Assembly (NCBI RefSeq): GCF_024763615.1
Contig: NC_077223.1
Span: forward strand, 71,052,627-71,116,626
Length of the DNA: 64,000 bases
Origin: Phlebotomus papatasi
Lineage: Eukaryota > Arthropoda > Insecta > Diptera > Psychodidae
Direction of reading: 5' to 3'
Both the position numbers and the translations under genes were made by a program. Shown here in pieces: positions 1-10,784 of this stretch (positions are counted from its first letter, which is position 1; each line of letters begins with the position of its first letter). The notes under the pieces were generated by a model. That model had not been told where the DNA came from and made no database searches. It worked only from the letters and a program-made list of their open reading frames with translations.

Positions 1-58
1 TGTTGCTATTTCAAAATAGTACGTGATTTGTTATCATGTGGAAATCCTACAATTGCAG

Positions 59-295
59 CACCATGTAATCCTGGGAGTCGTCCAATGGTCACGGAAGCTC
101 ATGGTGGCGTCCACGTTTCACCCACGACGACTGCGAAAAATGCGCCAAAAGTGGTCAAAGTGGCGGCGAGTGTCGCAATATCATCATCAGGTGAGTCATC
201 GTCAACAGGTACGACGAAAAAATCGATTAAGACACCACCAGATCATCAACCGGTTCGAACAACGAAAGCGTCAAGGTTGCGAGCAGCTGCTCTAG
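59..295 (+). CDS. Svil: Supervillin exon 1 in view (5' boundary uncertain)
   Basis: The frame beginning at base 1 stays open to the donor. An acceptor-like TTGCAG ends at 58, but the exon could also begin before the window, so the start is provisional. The peptide is Ser/Thr/Lys-rich and disordered (around VTEAHGGVHVSPTTT and KVVKVAASVAISSSGESS). The chosen donor after 295 (CTAG then GTTTGT) leaves one base, G, which joins AC of the next exon to give Asp. Two earlier donors in the same phase, after 190 (CAG then GTGAGT, the best consensus) and after 208, would also splice in frame and drop 35 or 29 codons. No domain is recognisable. Assignment to supervillin rests on the phase match and the neighbouring exons. 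Confidence 0.6.
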   Translation, partial: HHVILGVVQWSRKLMVASTFHPRRLRKMRQKWSKWRRVSQYHHQVSHRQQVRRKNRLRHHQIINRFEQRKRQGCEQLL

Positions 296-370
296 GTTTG
301 TGTACTTATCTGGATTGTTTTTTAAATTTCCTGGCCGGAATTTGATTTATTCCATTGTGTGTGTTTGTAG

Positions 371-663
371 ACAAGAAGAAGGAATCGAGTGCATCACCAC
401 CAACACCAGGGAGAAAGATTGGAGTGAGTGGCAAGGGAACGGGAAAGAGATTGGTGCCCTCAATTGCAGTGTCTGTCAATCAGACACTCAAGGAATTGAC
501 AGTGGAGGGTGTACCTAAGTATCCGGTAGAGTCTCCTGATTCCGACTTAATGAGTAGTTCCTTTACCTTCTCCTCACCCGGAATGAGATCTTCCACGATG
601 ATTGGGGAAGTGAATGCGATTGATTGTTCACCAAGACCTCCAGAACTGAGTCCTATAAGGAAG
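371..663 (+). CDS. Svil: Supervillin exon 2 in view
   Basis: An acceptor TTTGTAG ends at 370 and a good donor, AAG then GTAAGG, follows 663. The exon enters in phase 1 and leaves in phase 0. It encodes about 98 residues that begin DKKKESSASPPTPGRK and end RPPELSPIRK, rich in Ser, Pro and Lys, with several SP/TP sites typical of a disordered phosphorylated region. Intron 1 before it is only 75 bp. The exon belongs to the long N-terminal tail of supervillin, which in the family binds actin and myosin II, but no such motif can be assigned here by eye. Confidence 0.75.
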
Positions 664-691
664 GTAAGGGTATTTTTTGTGATATAAATAA

Positions 692-1846
692 CACTGTGCA
701 ACAATATTGAACTTTTTTTTGTCCCTGGGTTGTCATGCTATTTTTTCTATTGCTACACTGAGAGAAATCCGAAAAAGTTAAAATAACATTCCAGAAATGT
801 TAATTTTACCCTGCAGTATTAATCCGAAATCGGTATAAATATTACCCTTTTTAGGTGTATTGGGGGTTAAATTTAACCTTTTTCATGCTAATTTTACCCT
901 TAAAAAGGTGTAAAATTAACATTAAAAATGTTGATATATTTTTGCACCTAAAAATGTTATAGTTATGAGGAAAAAAGGTTAATCGCACCCTCTTTTTTCT
1001 CTCAGTGTAGGGTCAAATGAATTACGAAAATACTTATCAATTTGATTTCATTTGGATTTTGCGCCTGGAATCTAGGCAAAACCGTTTTTGCCGGTTTTTG
1101 ATACTTGGGTTCCTATATCTCCGATTCTGATGAACTGATTTATTTCTTACTTTGGAACAATTTGTTGTCCTTTACATGCCCGATAAATTCTCTGAACAGA
1201 TGAAGTTCGTACAACTGACACCAGGGGCGCTGTAGTCTCATAAATGTCAGAAAACATGGAAAAATCGAACTTTTTAGCAACTTTGATCCAAAATATCTCG
1301 AAAGCTAGGACTGTCCCTAACAATCTGTTTTGTGGGTTTGATAGAGAATTTAATCAGCTACATTTTCGTCCATGTACAACTTTTCTCTCAAATTGTTTTT
1401 TAACCTCGATATTGAGGGCCGAAATTACACCCAAAGTGGCCGAAATTACACCCAAAGTGGACGAAATTTGGCACACTTACCCTATCTCAATATCTCAGCT
1501 TTTAAATCATTTTATAAAGTTTTTCTCAAGATAACTTACAGTATATTAGTGCCACTTTTATTATTTTCACTCAAAAGTATCGCATTCGGAGCTCATTTTT
1601 AAGAAAAATAATGCTGAACTGAAAATTTCGTCTCCTGAAAAGTCGTTAAAAGGAAATTACGACAAATGCTGATTTAACTGACGATAGGCACTCAAGTATC
1701 AAAAAACGGCAAAAACGGTTTTTTCCTAAATACCAGGCGCAAAATCCAAATGAAATCAAAATGATAAGTATTTTCGTAAATCATTTGACCCTGGCAATAG
1801 AAAAAATAGCATGAGAACCCAGGGACAAAATCATCGTTGCACAGTG
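692..1846 (+). mobile_element. Harbinger-like inverted-repeat element B1, TAA target duplication
   Basis: Termini CACTGTGCAAC and GTTGCACAGTG are flanked by TAA at 689-691 and 1847-1849. A three-base TWA duplication is the PIF/Harbinger signature. The long left part and a shorter right part (about 1693-1846) are inverted copies of each other. The same arms occur in element B2 (13913-15555) and, truncated, at 4325. It carries no transposase. A second element, A1, sits within the left arm. Confidence 0.8.
756..1007 (+). mobile_element. MITE A1 with TA duplication, nested in B1
   Basis: Termini CACTGAGAGAAA and TTTCTCTCAGTG are flanked by TA at 754-755 and 1008-1009. The uninterrupted target can be read in B2, where TTGCTAGGGTC is continuous, so the 252-bp insertion and its TA duplication are proven within the window. 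The interior is a near palindrome rich in short GTTAA and TTAAC words. A TA target points to the Tc1/mariner superfamily. Related copies lie near 19027, 53261, 53516 and 63830. Confidence 0.85.
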
Positions 1847-1883
1847 TAATAGGCAGTGATTAATTTGTTCTACTGTGCATCAG

Positions 1884-3496
1884 TCTGCTTCGCCAAAAGA
1901 CAAGGAAAAAGACAAATCATCGAAGAGAAAGTCAAATCTCAATAGAGCATTGACAGAGGAAGCTACACCGGACGATGGTGTTGAGTTTAGACGCAGGAAG
2001 CGTCGTGAATTGGGTGCATTGAGATTTCAGTCGAATATTGAAGTGGCTAGGATGCCACAGAAGACAGAAGAGGGTGGATCTGGTGAGAAGAGACGCTCAG
2101 CAACGGTTAGCCCAAGGCACTACCTAAGGCAGCCGGGAAGTGTACGTTCGAGTGAATTGAGGGTATCCAGCGATGGTGAGTGCAATTTCACACGATTTAA
2201 TCAACCCCTGAGATCTCCGACCATCGAAAAGGGGACTCAGGGAGTTTCTAGGAGCAGAGTTGTGCCATATGCTCACTCAAGTCGGGACTCAGACAGTGAT
2301 TACATGCGGAAAAATAGGAAATTATCCGAGGTGGAACAGAAAATGAATGCAATGAAGAAGAGGACAAGGAATGATTTGGCAGCTATTAAGAAGCTCGCTG
2401 CACTGGACAGTTCTAAAACTTCCGGAACGAGTGAAAATGCGGGATGTGTGGAAATATCACCGATTAATAACAATCACCATGAATTGGAAAAAGATCCCAA
2501 TGACAATGCTCAGTTTTCTGAGTATCAACCGAATGAGGACAATAATGGTGTGGAAATTCGGAGGAAAAGTGCTGAAGAATCCCAACCACCAAATCAACTT
2601 GTGTCCATTCTGAAGAAGAAGGATAGTGAATCTGGAGCTGGATCCAGCAATGTTTCCCCAGTGACATTTTCATCGAGTGTCGTTGATACTCCAACAAGGA
2701 ATAGCTTTCGCCAGGGGATTCTCAAGAAGCGCTCCTCACTCGATGAGAGTCGCTACAGCCGGAGCCATTCGCCGGACGAGAAAAGTGCCCTGGCAAAGAA
2801 TCTCCGACGAAATAGTCTGGAAGAAATTCAGCATGGCATACTCAAGTCTACGAGTTATGAGCGTGAGGCAGAATCACTGCAGCCAATGGAACCGCATGGG
2901 ATACTAAAGAAGAAAGATTCCACATCGACTCCGTGTGAGACACCAAAACACGTGTCAATTTCCCAGGCTGTTATCCTGGCAGCAGCTGAACTCTGCAAAG
3001 ACATTCACAATTCCTGCGAGAATCCCGAAGTCAGGCCAATCCTCAAGACTGATAGTTTTGCCAGAAGTGCCCCTAAGCCCATTCTCAAAAAGAAATACTC
3101 ATCGGAAACGGAAGAGATTCGCCCCATACTCAAATCCAGTCGGAAGAGTAGTCGAGAAGAGAATTCAGACACTGATACTGAATGTGTTAAGTCAATTCTC
3201 AAAACTGATTCACCCTTCAAGAGATTCTCAAATCCAGATACATCTGTTGATAAGTCCAATGCTGTTCTGCTGAGGAGTCGTTCCTTTGAGAATCCCGAAA
3301 TCTATCCCAGTGATGTGAGTCCTAGTGAATCTGGGGAACAGCCATTGGTTTCAGTGGCTGAGAGAGTGAAGAATATGGAGACATTCCTCAAGCAGTCTTC
3401 CATGGGAGCTGTGCCAAAGCTAACGGCCAGTTCCAGAAGAGATATCTACAAGAATCGCTTCAAAACACAACCTGTGACAGTTGATGAAATATCCAG
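1884..3496 (+). CDS. Svil: Supervillin exon 3 in view, ILK-motif exon
   Basis: The acceptor CATCAG ends at 1883 and the donor CCAG then GTAAGT follows 3496; phases are 0 in and 2 out. It encodes about 537 residues, highly charged and Ser-rich. A region near codons 140-175 (RKNRKLSEVEQKMNAMKKR) could form a helix. Eight copies of [S/G/P]-I-L-K occur: SILK at 2604 and 3192, GILK at 2715, 2835 and 2898, and PILK at 3036, 3078 and 3123. Most are followed within a few residues by Lys/Arg and Ser. SILK and GILK fit the published protein phosphatase 1 docking motif [GS]IL[RK]; that function is inference here. The end (PKLTASSRRDIYKNRFKTQ) looks conserved and ordered. This is by far the largest N-terminal exon. 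Confidence 0.9.
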
Positions 3497-3519
3497 GTAA
3501 GTTTATTTTCTTATATTTA

Positions 3520-4100
3520 ACCCTTTAAGGACGATAGGAACACCGGTGTCCCATAAAGAAAATAATTTTTCCTGACTACCTAAAGTTACTATTTTCTTAT
3601 GTTTGTACGTTATTGCAAAATAGAAGGTTGAAGGAATCTAGGATATTTTTTGGAAGTCTCCAGCTATTTGCGATATAGTAAATTTTTAAGTTCAAAAATG
3701 ACGAATTTTTAAATTCTCATAATCAAAATTAATTTTAAATATTTTTTATACTTCCAATTTTTTTTTTAAGCAAAACCGTTTTAGGAAAAGAAACTACAAT
3801 ACTCAAACATTATATTTTTCATTAGATTGAAAATTATCATTCATTAGTATGACCAGAAAAATTACCTAAATTTTTAGGCTATTTTTGTCCCTATTGTTCA
3901 TAGAGACAAAAAATACACCAAATCAGACTCTTTTGGGTTTTCGAAGGCCAGATATAAGACCTTTCACTGGTTTTGTTCATTGGTTTAATTTTTATTGCTG
4001 ATTTTCGGTCTGCAAAAACTGTCTCGTCGTTAAAGGGGTAATTACAAAATTTATCATAAATAATATTTACAAAGCTTCTGATCTTACACACTCTCAAGCC
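3520..4100 (+). repeat. Interspersed repeat P1
   Basis: It starts CCCTTTAAGGACGATAGG and ends near CTCGTCGTTAAAGGGG, so the ends are roughly inverted (CCCTTTAA and TTAAAGGG). An inverted, interrupted copy, P2, lies at 13603-16735. P1 lacks the two insertions found in P2 and so serves as its empty site. Confidence 0.65.
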
Positions 4101-4324
4101 AGGGAAACCTGTTTTTTACCGGAAAGTTAAAAAGCATTTTTTAAGACTATCGCCATTTTAGTTTGGTTACCGACTTTCTTAGCAAATCGATAGTAAATTT
4201 ATTTCTCTGTATTAGATCGGTCAATTGCTTTGTTAAATTCCTAATCGAAAATTAATGTACATTCAGAGATAAGTTCTTTAGAAACAATAAACAAAAAGAT
4301 TTAAGGTAAAAAAAAAAAATATTA

Positions 4325-4462
4325 CACTGTGCAACAATTTTTTTTGCAACAAAACTATTGCTAGGGTCAAATGATTTACGAAAATACTTATAATTTGAAT
4401 TTCATTTTGTTTTTCCGCCTGGAATGTAGGCAAAACCGTTTTTTAATACTTAGGTACCTATA
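4325..4462 (+). mobile_element. Truncated copy of Harbinger-like element B (B3)
   Basis: It has the left terminus CACTGTGCAAC preceded by TTA and follows the B1/B2 left arm, with deletions, until about 4462. There it joins a fragment of repeat Q (GCTAATTCAAAACCTGCTCC) that runs to about 4553. Confidence 0.7.
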
Positions 4463-4900
4463 AGCTAATTCAAAACCTGCTCCAAATGGCAATTTTTCGC
4501 TATTCCAAATGGAAACGTCATTGTTTTCATGATAAATACAGTACTAAATTTGCTATAGGGGAGACTGGGGCAAAAAGACACAAATCTAACATTTCAAAAT
4601 TCAATATCTTCCAAGATAAATAAGATAGCGGCTTAAAATTTTTACCACAAACCTTCCATAAACCTTCTTCGATATTGTATGTTTCTTCGAATTCGAACAA
4701 GGAATTTAGAAAATAAAAAATATCAAAATTTTTAGCCCTATTTTTAAAATATTTTCCTTGAAGAATATATCAATTATTACCAACTTATTCAAAATTTATG
4801 CACTGATGATTATTTTCTAAATGACTTGGATTCTTTGAATACGAAGCCACTATCTATTTTAGAATTTTACAAATTTGACCTTAAATTTGACCTAAATCCG
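4463..4900 (+). repeat. Fragments of repeat Q and of a GGGGAGAC element
   Basis: Bases 4463-4553 match the end of repeat Q (33083-33809, inverted). At 4555 TA is followed by GGGGAGACTGGGGC, the same terminus type as the elements at 55904 and 56798. The other end of that element was not found; it runs into repeat C3 near 4900. Confidence 0.55.
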
Positions 4901-4902
4901 TA

Positions 4903-6526
4903 AATTTGACCTGAAGTGAGATTTGCCTTGTGAATTAGATTTTTCGTGTGAAAAATGGAAAATTTTATAAGACATTTACCAGTGAGGTGATACTCCTTAT
5001 TTTGGACAGGTGTTTTTTTTTCTCGAAATGTTATAAATTTTTAGCTTTTGTTATCACAAGGTTGTATAAAGGCCTGGAGAAACAAAGGAGCATCATCTCT
5101 ATGAACGAGATGTAGTGAGAAAAGCCTTAAAAGGCTCCCGGAAAGGGCAGGGAATGAGCGAATCCGCGCGTACTTGGAGTACCGAAGTCAACTCACTTTA
5201 ATTATATCATTCATTAAGTTTCCGGGCTTCTTGTGATTTTTTACGGTTCCCTTACATAAACAGGAAAAGAACTTGGTAAGATTGGTTCTTGAAATGGAGA
5301 ACAATAAGCATCCTATTGAGGTGGTGGATTAGTTGTCCAAAATTACAACCAAAGTGTCAAATTTGCAACCAAGTTGTCCAAAATTTGAGTCAAATTCAGC
5401 TCTACATGTCAATTCATTTTTAAATGTTTTAAGATTAATTTTAGTAACAACAAAGACGATAAACAGCTTGCCAAGTTTCTAAATAACACTTCTGAAAAGA
5501 GAGTAACAAAAAAATCATTTAGGGTGGAATAACCGGCTATCGTTATGTTTAGGAAAAAATTAAATTCATTTAATCATAACTTTTGAATCCTTGTTACAAG
5601 ATAAGTCAAATTTGACACAAAGTTACTTAGATGTATTGGCTCTAGATACGTGAAAACAATAATCCTAGAACATAATGCTGGACTACTTAAAAAACTGATT
5701 TTTATTAATAATGCAAAAATAACCATTTCGTCGCCACTTTTTACCACTTTTCGCCAGTTTTGTAAAATTTGTAACCACTTCTCGCCACCCACTTGAAAAG
5801 AACCACACTCGGTTATTTTAGGCAATGCTATGAAAAGAATACATTCACCATTTCTCTTTCCTTGTGATCACTTTATTATTGCTCTCTTTAAATGATTTTT
5901 CTTCACTTTTATTTGAGAACTCAAATTATGGGGCTTTTGCAGAAAGTAAAGAATGCAGATTTGACAACTGAGAATGTACGAAGTGAAGTTAGCGTCGCCT
6001 ATTGAACAGAGATGGCGACAGGTGGTAAAATCAATTCCAGAATATTACCACTTCTCGCCATGCCTCATTTTTATACAAAAATTATATAAAATGAAATATT
6101 AATTGACTAAATACAAATTTTATGTATTCCACAAGTGCAATTAAATATTCAATAGACAAATTATTTACCCAAATAGGTATTTTTGGCCTGATGAAAATTT
6201 GGCGACACTTAGTACATTTGGTAAGAGATGTTGGATTCGATGCACTTGCTTAAAATATTGCTCTAAAAAGTGATCAAAATCGTGAATCCAAAACGAATAA
6301 TTATTATTTTTCGATTCTATGCGTAGAAGCAGAAACAATACAAAAAAATTGTGACTCATTTATTTCATAAATTGCGAAAAATAGCGATTTCAATGTAATT
6401 GGCGAGAAGTGAGGCACTGGCGAGAACTGGTGATTCCACCCTAGTATTGAAAATATCGTATTTCAAACTTAGAACATTGATGCTTATAAGCACCCTGTTC
6501 AAAATTATGAGCCTACGACTCCACCC
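4903..6526 (+). mobile_element. MITE C3, left-truncated and split by element D1
   Basis: It matches the central and right parts of the full-length C elements (15612-16679, 46287-47354), including GACCTGAAGTGAGATTTGCC near 4910. The copy is interrupted at 5522-6441 by D1 and resumes with AGTATTGAAAATATCG. The right end is CCACCC at 6521-6526, followed by TA. Confidence 0.7.
5522..6441 (+). mobile_element. TA-flanked element D1 (920 bp)
   Basis: Termini GGGTGGAATAACC and GGTGATTCCACCC are flanked by TA at 5520-5521 and 6442-6443. The uninterrupted site is in C2 near 47270 (CAATTAGTATTG). Words such as TCGCCACTT and GGCGAGAAGTGG recur inside in both orientations. No transposase frame is present. 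A second copy, D2, lies at 28535-29433. Confidence 0.8.
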
Positions 6527-6529
6527 TAC

Positions 6530-9440
6530 TGTACCCTAACCCTTATAATGAAATTTACCGAACTTTCATGGCATATTTCTAAATAGAGTTGGACTTTAAA
6601 ATTATTTTATTTATTTCTACAATTGTTCTATAGAGCCAAGTTTCATTACTTTAAAGTCCAGTTTCTTTTAGAAATATGCGAGAAAATCGTATATCAATGT
6701 AGTTCCATTTGTGCAGCAGTCGCAACCAAGAACTAAAAAAATATATATTGAAATGAATCGAATTAAATATGATCAGTTTAAGAAGTAAAAATAAAATTAG
6801 TTGATCATAAAAAATAAACTGATGGAAATGCATTTCCGAGCATAATTGTTGATTTATTAATCGACTTCTTTAAAATGTTTAACGATCAACGTTTATTATT
6901 AAACTGATCATAATTATGTTTTCTTTTTATTGGCTGAATTGTATATTATAAAATAGATTTAAATAGTTTGTGCATTTTTTTAATGACATTAAACAAATTT
7001 TGTACGAAATAATAAAAATACTATACTTTTCTAAATATACCAATTAAACTATAGTTAATTATTTAAACGTCATAACCTCCATAATCCTTACTATGTTGGT
7101 GAATAATTTGAGTATCACTAACATCATTAATATCTCAATAATCTCAAAATCTCAAACAACAATTCGATATCAAAGTAATGAGTTATGTTGAGTAATGAGA
7201 ATAATACTGAATTTTACAAATTAAAATAAATACTATAATAATGGTACAAATTATTGAAAAATAATGGTTTAACGATGTAAATTTTCAAATTTTGAATTAA
7301 ATTATTTCAAAAAGATCCCTAAGCCAAAATTTACGCTCCTTTTTTCAAAAATGGATTAAACTAAATTGAATTTGTTGTGACGTTCAAAAGAAGAAGAAGA
7401 GTATGAAAGTTTGTGATAGACACATGTAAAATATCTAAGAAAGGAACGGACGTGAATTTTAGGAGTGATTATGGCTCCGGCACGCCTTTTAGATCAGGAA
7501 AATTTCATGAAGTCTAAATGCGAAACCCTGTCTTTCTTACATGCTTTGTATATGTCCGTCCCCTTCTTTCACACTTCAAATTCTATTGAGCTAAATTGAA
7601 TTTGTTATGATGCTTAAAAGAAGAAGAAGAGTACGAGAGAATGAGATAGGCATATACAAAGCGTGTGAGAAAGACAGGGATTTGAATTTCGACTTCATGA
7701 AATTTTCCCGACCTAAAAGGTGTGCCGTAGTCAAGGATCGTAATTTTATTACTTTTAGCATTCTATTTCTTTTCTTTCCTTTCCTGATATTCTTGATAAA
7801 CTTCTGTTTATGATTGTGTCTTTATAAAATCATTGACATTTGTATGATGATTTCTTTGGAATTCGAGTTAGTTATTTATTTTGTATTCAACAGTTTTCAT
7901 CCCAGACTCTCCTGAATTTTTATGTTTTGAGAAAATCCAGAAAAATCCCACAAGAAAAAGCTAAAGAGAAAGTTCATGGTAATCCAAATGGGAGAATTTG
8001 TGGCGAAATTGAGCAATGTTGGCAGAATTCCAGATGGATTTCTAAATTTACCACCACTAAATAGTAAATGAGAATTTCCACGGAAAATTCAAACTGCGGA
8101 GAAATTCTCAGTTCTCAAGAGTGGTCTTTTTAGGATCTTCCACACATTCTCTTTTGCAACTGTCCCCATCCATTTCACTTTCAATTTTCATCGAATGATT
8201 CGCAAGCGAGAATTTTGCGATTATCCGCATTGTTTATTTATTTAAAAAAAAAAAAACATTTTTTGTGCAAGTGTTTGTCTCAATTCGCGGACCTTTCTTG
8301 CATTCAACACGTAGTCGTGATAATTTGAATAGGCAAATAATTATTTATGTTGTTATGCTAAAGAGATTCTCTCTGCTGGTGTTGTATATATTGTCTATAA
8401 GTTGATGATCACCGCATGAAAATGTGGCTGGATGATGCAAGGCGCGCAAGATCGTGGTTTTCTCACACACTTGCTCATATGGATTTCGGATTGTTGCAAT
8501 GGAAGCGGCAACTCGATTTTTAGTTTTCATTTCGTGTTGTGTATTAATAAAATTATCTCATATTCAATTTGTTTTAGATATTTTTAATTATCCTATAAAG
8601 TTTACTCTCAACATTTTTCAAAAATTGTTTTTAAATTAAACGTTTTTGGAATGAAGGAAAATATTATCAAAAACGACGTGATGTCAAAGTCTTTACGCAA
8701 AACTTCGTGGGAGACGTGAAAAAAGACTAGCACTATGTATTTATGTCTCTGGTCGAGCTATTTTTCTCACGCCATTGAAGAACTAAAGTAACTAAAAATC
8801 CCTTTCCACCAACGCCGATGCGACTATCAATTGCCCAAAATCGTCTATTTTGCGTATTATGTCGAATACCACAGCAGCAAATAGGTTAAATGCCAAGAAA
8901 TGTTTCATAAAATCGTAATTTTCTACTCCGTTCGTTCCGAAAAAGGTCTTACGTTTGCTAGTACATGTTGTATGAAAAAATGTATGACTTTTTCGAACTA
9001 GTGAGTATTTTTAGTGAGTATTTTCCAAGAATTTCCAAATACTTTTATGTTTTAAAAATATCTAACATATTTTTTTTTATATTCTACTCAGCAAATTTTA
9101 TTATTGTACTGACCAAATTTGACAAAATTACAAGCATTTGATATGCCATCTAACACCTTACATTGTAAAGTGCATATTAACTCTATCGGAATCTCAGCAT
9201 ATACAGGAAAATCAACTTGACGATTTTTTTTAATCAAAAAGAGATGGCAAAGCGTCCCAGCTTTGAATAATGCTCGAACTCACGAAATAGAGCTCTCTGT
9301 GAATTAGTTTTTCGCATGATCTTTTGGTGCTTATTGGTCTACTAGATATAAAATTGATTTATAAATCACAAAAGCATTTGCAAATAAAAAAATCGATTTC
9401 GATTTCGATTTTCGCTGTCTCTTTGAGTACGAATAGTAAA
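6530..9440 (+). other. Intron 3 segment, mostly unassigned AT-rich sequence
   Basis: I see no exon-like frame with splice sites. Bases 7361-7745 hold a small duplication: a 45-bp direct repeat recurs 230 bp apart (7361 and 7591), and about 95 bp at 7457-7553 is inverted at 7650-7745. The stretch 8080-8480 is less AT-rich and not visibly repetitive. GGCAAAGCGTCCCAG at 9245, followed by a GCTCGAACTC word, recurs near 16930 and 34805. Confidence 0.5.
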
Positions 9441-9448
9441 ATATTTTA

Positions 9449-9667
9449 GGGTTAAGATGGGGTAATATGGAATCATGCCTATTTTGGAATTTTAGATTTT
9501 CTCACTGTTTCAGATGGTCAAAGACAAAAAGAAAACCACGAAGAAGTACAAGACTTTACATTCAACAGTACTTCTTCCCTGCTTTTTTTTTCTTTTTGTC
9601 ATCTAAAACTGTTAGGAAATCGCAAAGTTCCAAGTTAGACATGATCCCACATTACCTCATCTTACCC
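9449..9667 (+). mobile_element. TA-flanked MITE N1 (219 bp)
   Basis: Termini GGGTTAAGATGGGGTAAT and ATTACCTCATCTTACCC are flanked by TA at 9447-9448 and 9668-9669. N2 (32578-32790) has the same terminus type and interior phrases such as GATTTTCTCA. Confidence 0.75.
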
Positions 9668-9696
9668 TATCTCAGAAATTAATCGAGCTCCTACAA

Positions 9697-10075
9697 AAAA
9701 AAAAAATATTTCGTAAAATTGTCGGTAAATTGTCAATTGTAAAAATTGTCGATTTACGAAATGTTCATAAATCGTATAATCCACAAAAAAGTTCGTAAAA
9801 GTTTGTATTTTTTTACAAAGAATGTTCGTAACATGATCACTTGACGAGCATTTTTTGTTCTTTTACAAACATTTTTGTTTGTCTGACAAAACCTTCTGAA
9901 CAAGTGACAAAATTGTACGAATAATTTTTGTGTGTTTACGAACATTTACGAATAAATGTTTGTAAAAGAACAAAAAATGCTCGTCAAGTGATCATGTTAC
10001 GAACATTGTTTGTAAAAACTACAAATCTACAAACTTTTTAGTGGGTTATAGAATTTACGAGCATTTTGTAAGTCC
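9697..10075 (+). repeat. Diverged copy of palindromic element F
   Basis: It shares the words CGTATAATCCACAAA, TGATCACTTGACGAGCATTT and GTTCGTAA with F (10309-10779), but its ends are eroded and no target duplication is visible. Confidence 0.6.
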
Positions 10076-10308
10076 CCAATAGGAATTTAGAATCGATAAT
10101 TTAGAATTTAAATCCATAAGAATCGGATTTTTATCGATTTTAAATAGTCAAAAAAAAACAAAAGATTTTCCTAGAGTATAGTTATTTTCCTTTGAGTACT
10201 TAAGAATCCTAAAAAGACGAAAGGGTTGCACTTTTTCATAGGAACGACAATTTTATTTAATATTTTGTTAGATGTGACATGATTTGTGTAGTTCTGCGAT
10301 GAATTATA

Positions 10309-10779
10309 CACAGAAAAAAATATTTTGTAAAAATGTTCGTAAATGTTTGTGAATTCCTATGGGGGAGTTACGAAATGCTCGTGAATCGTATAACCCACAA
10401 ACATGTTCGTAGAAGTTTATCTTTTTTTATAAACATTGTTCGTAACATGATCACTTGACGAGCATTTTTTGTACTTTTACAAACATTTGTTCGTAAATGT
10501 TCGTAAACACACAAAAAAAATGTTAGTAAAATTTTGTCATTTGTTCGTAAATGTTTGTTTTCCTGTCGAACATTTTACGAACATTTACGAACAAATGACA
10601 AAATTTTACTAAAATTTTTTTTGTGTGTTTACGAACATTTACGAGCAAATGCTTGTGAAAAAAGTACAAACTTTTACGAACTTGTTTGTGGGTTATACGA
10701 AATACGAGCATTTCGTAACTCTCTCCCATAGGAATTCACAAACATTTTCGAACATTTTTACAAAATATTTTTTTCTGTG
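10309..10779 (+). mobile_element. Palindromic TA-flanked element F (471 bp)
   Basis: Termini CACAGAAAAAAATATTTTG and CAAAATATTTTTTTCTGTG are flanked by TA at 10307-10308 and 10780-10781. Nearly the whole element is an inverted repeat, with GAATTCCTATGGG on the left and CCCATAGGAATTC on the right. TTCGTAAATGTT-type words are also repeated in tandem inside. No coding capacity is visible. Confidence 0.8.
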
Positions 10780-10784
10780 TAGGA

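Larger units (their letters stand above)
664..1883 (+). other. Intron 2, almost entirely mobile DNA
   Basis: Of 1,220 bp, 1,155 are one inverted-repeat element (692-1846) with a second element inside it (756-1007). Only about 28 bp at the 5' end and 37 bp at the 3' end are original intron. The splice acceptor TGTGCATCAG ends at 1883, so the branch-point region is squeezed against or inside the element's right end. Confidence 0.85.

Noticed and set aside
1244..1534. 96-codon frame starting MSENMEKSN
   Set aside because: It lies inside transposon B1, and its relative in B2 has different length and end. No domain is visible.
9245..9300. Possible tRNA-derived SINE (GCTCGAACTC near a GGCAAAGCG word)
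   Set aside because: The B-box-like word is present in three copies (9245, 16930, 34805), but no properly spaced A box or tail could be seen.
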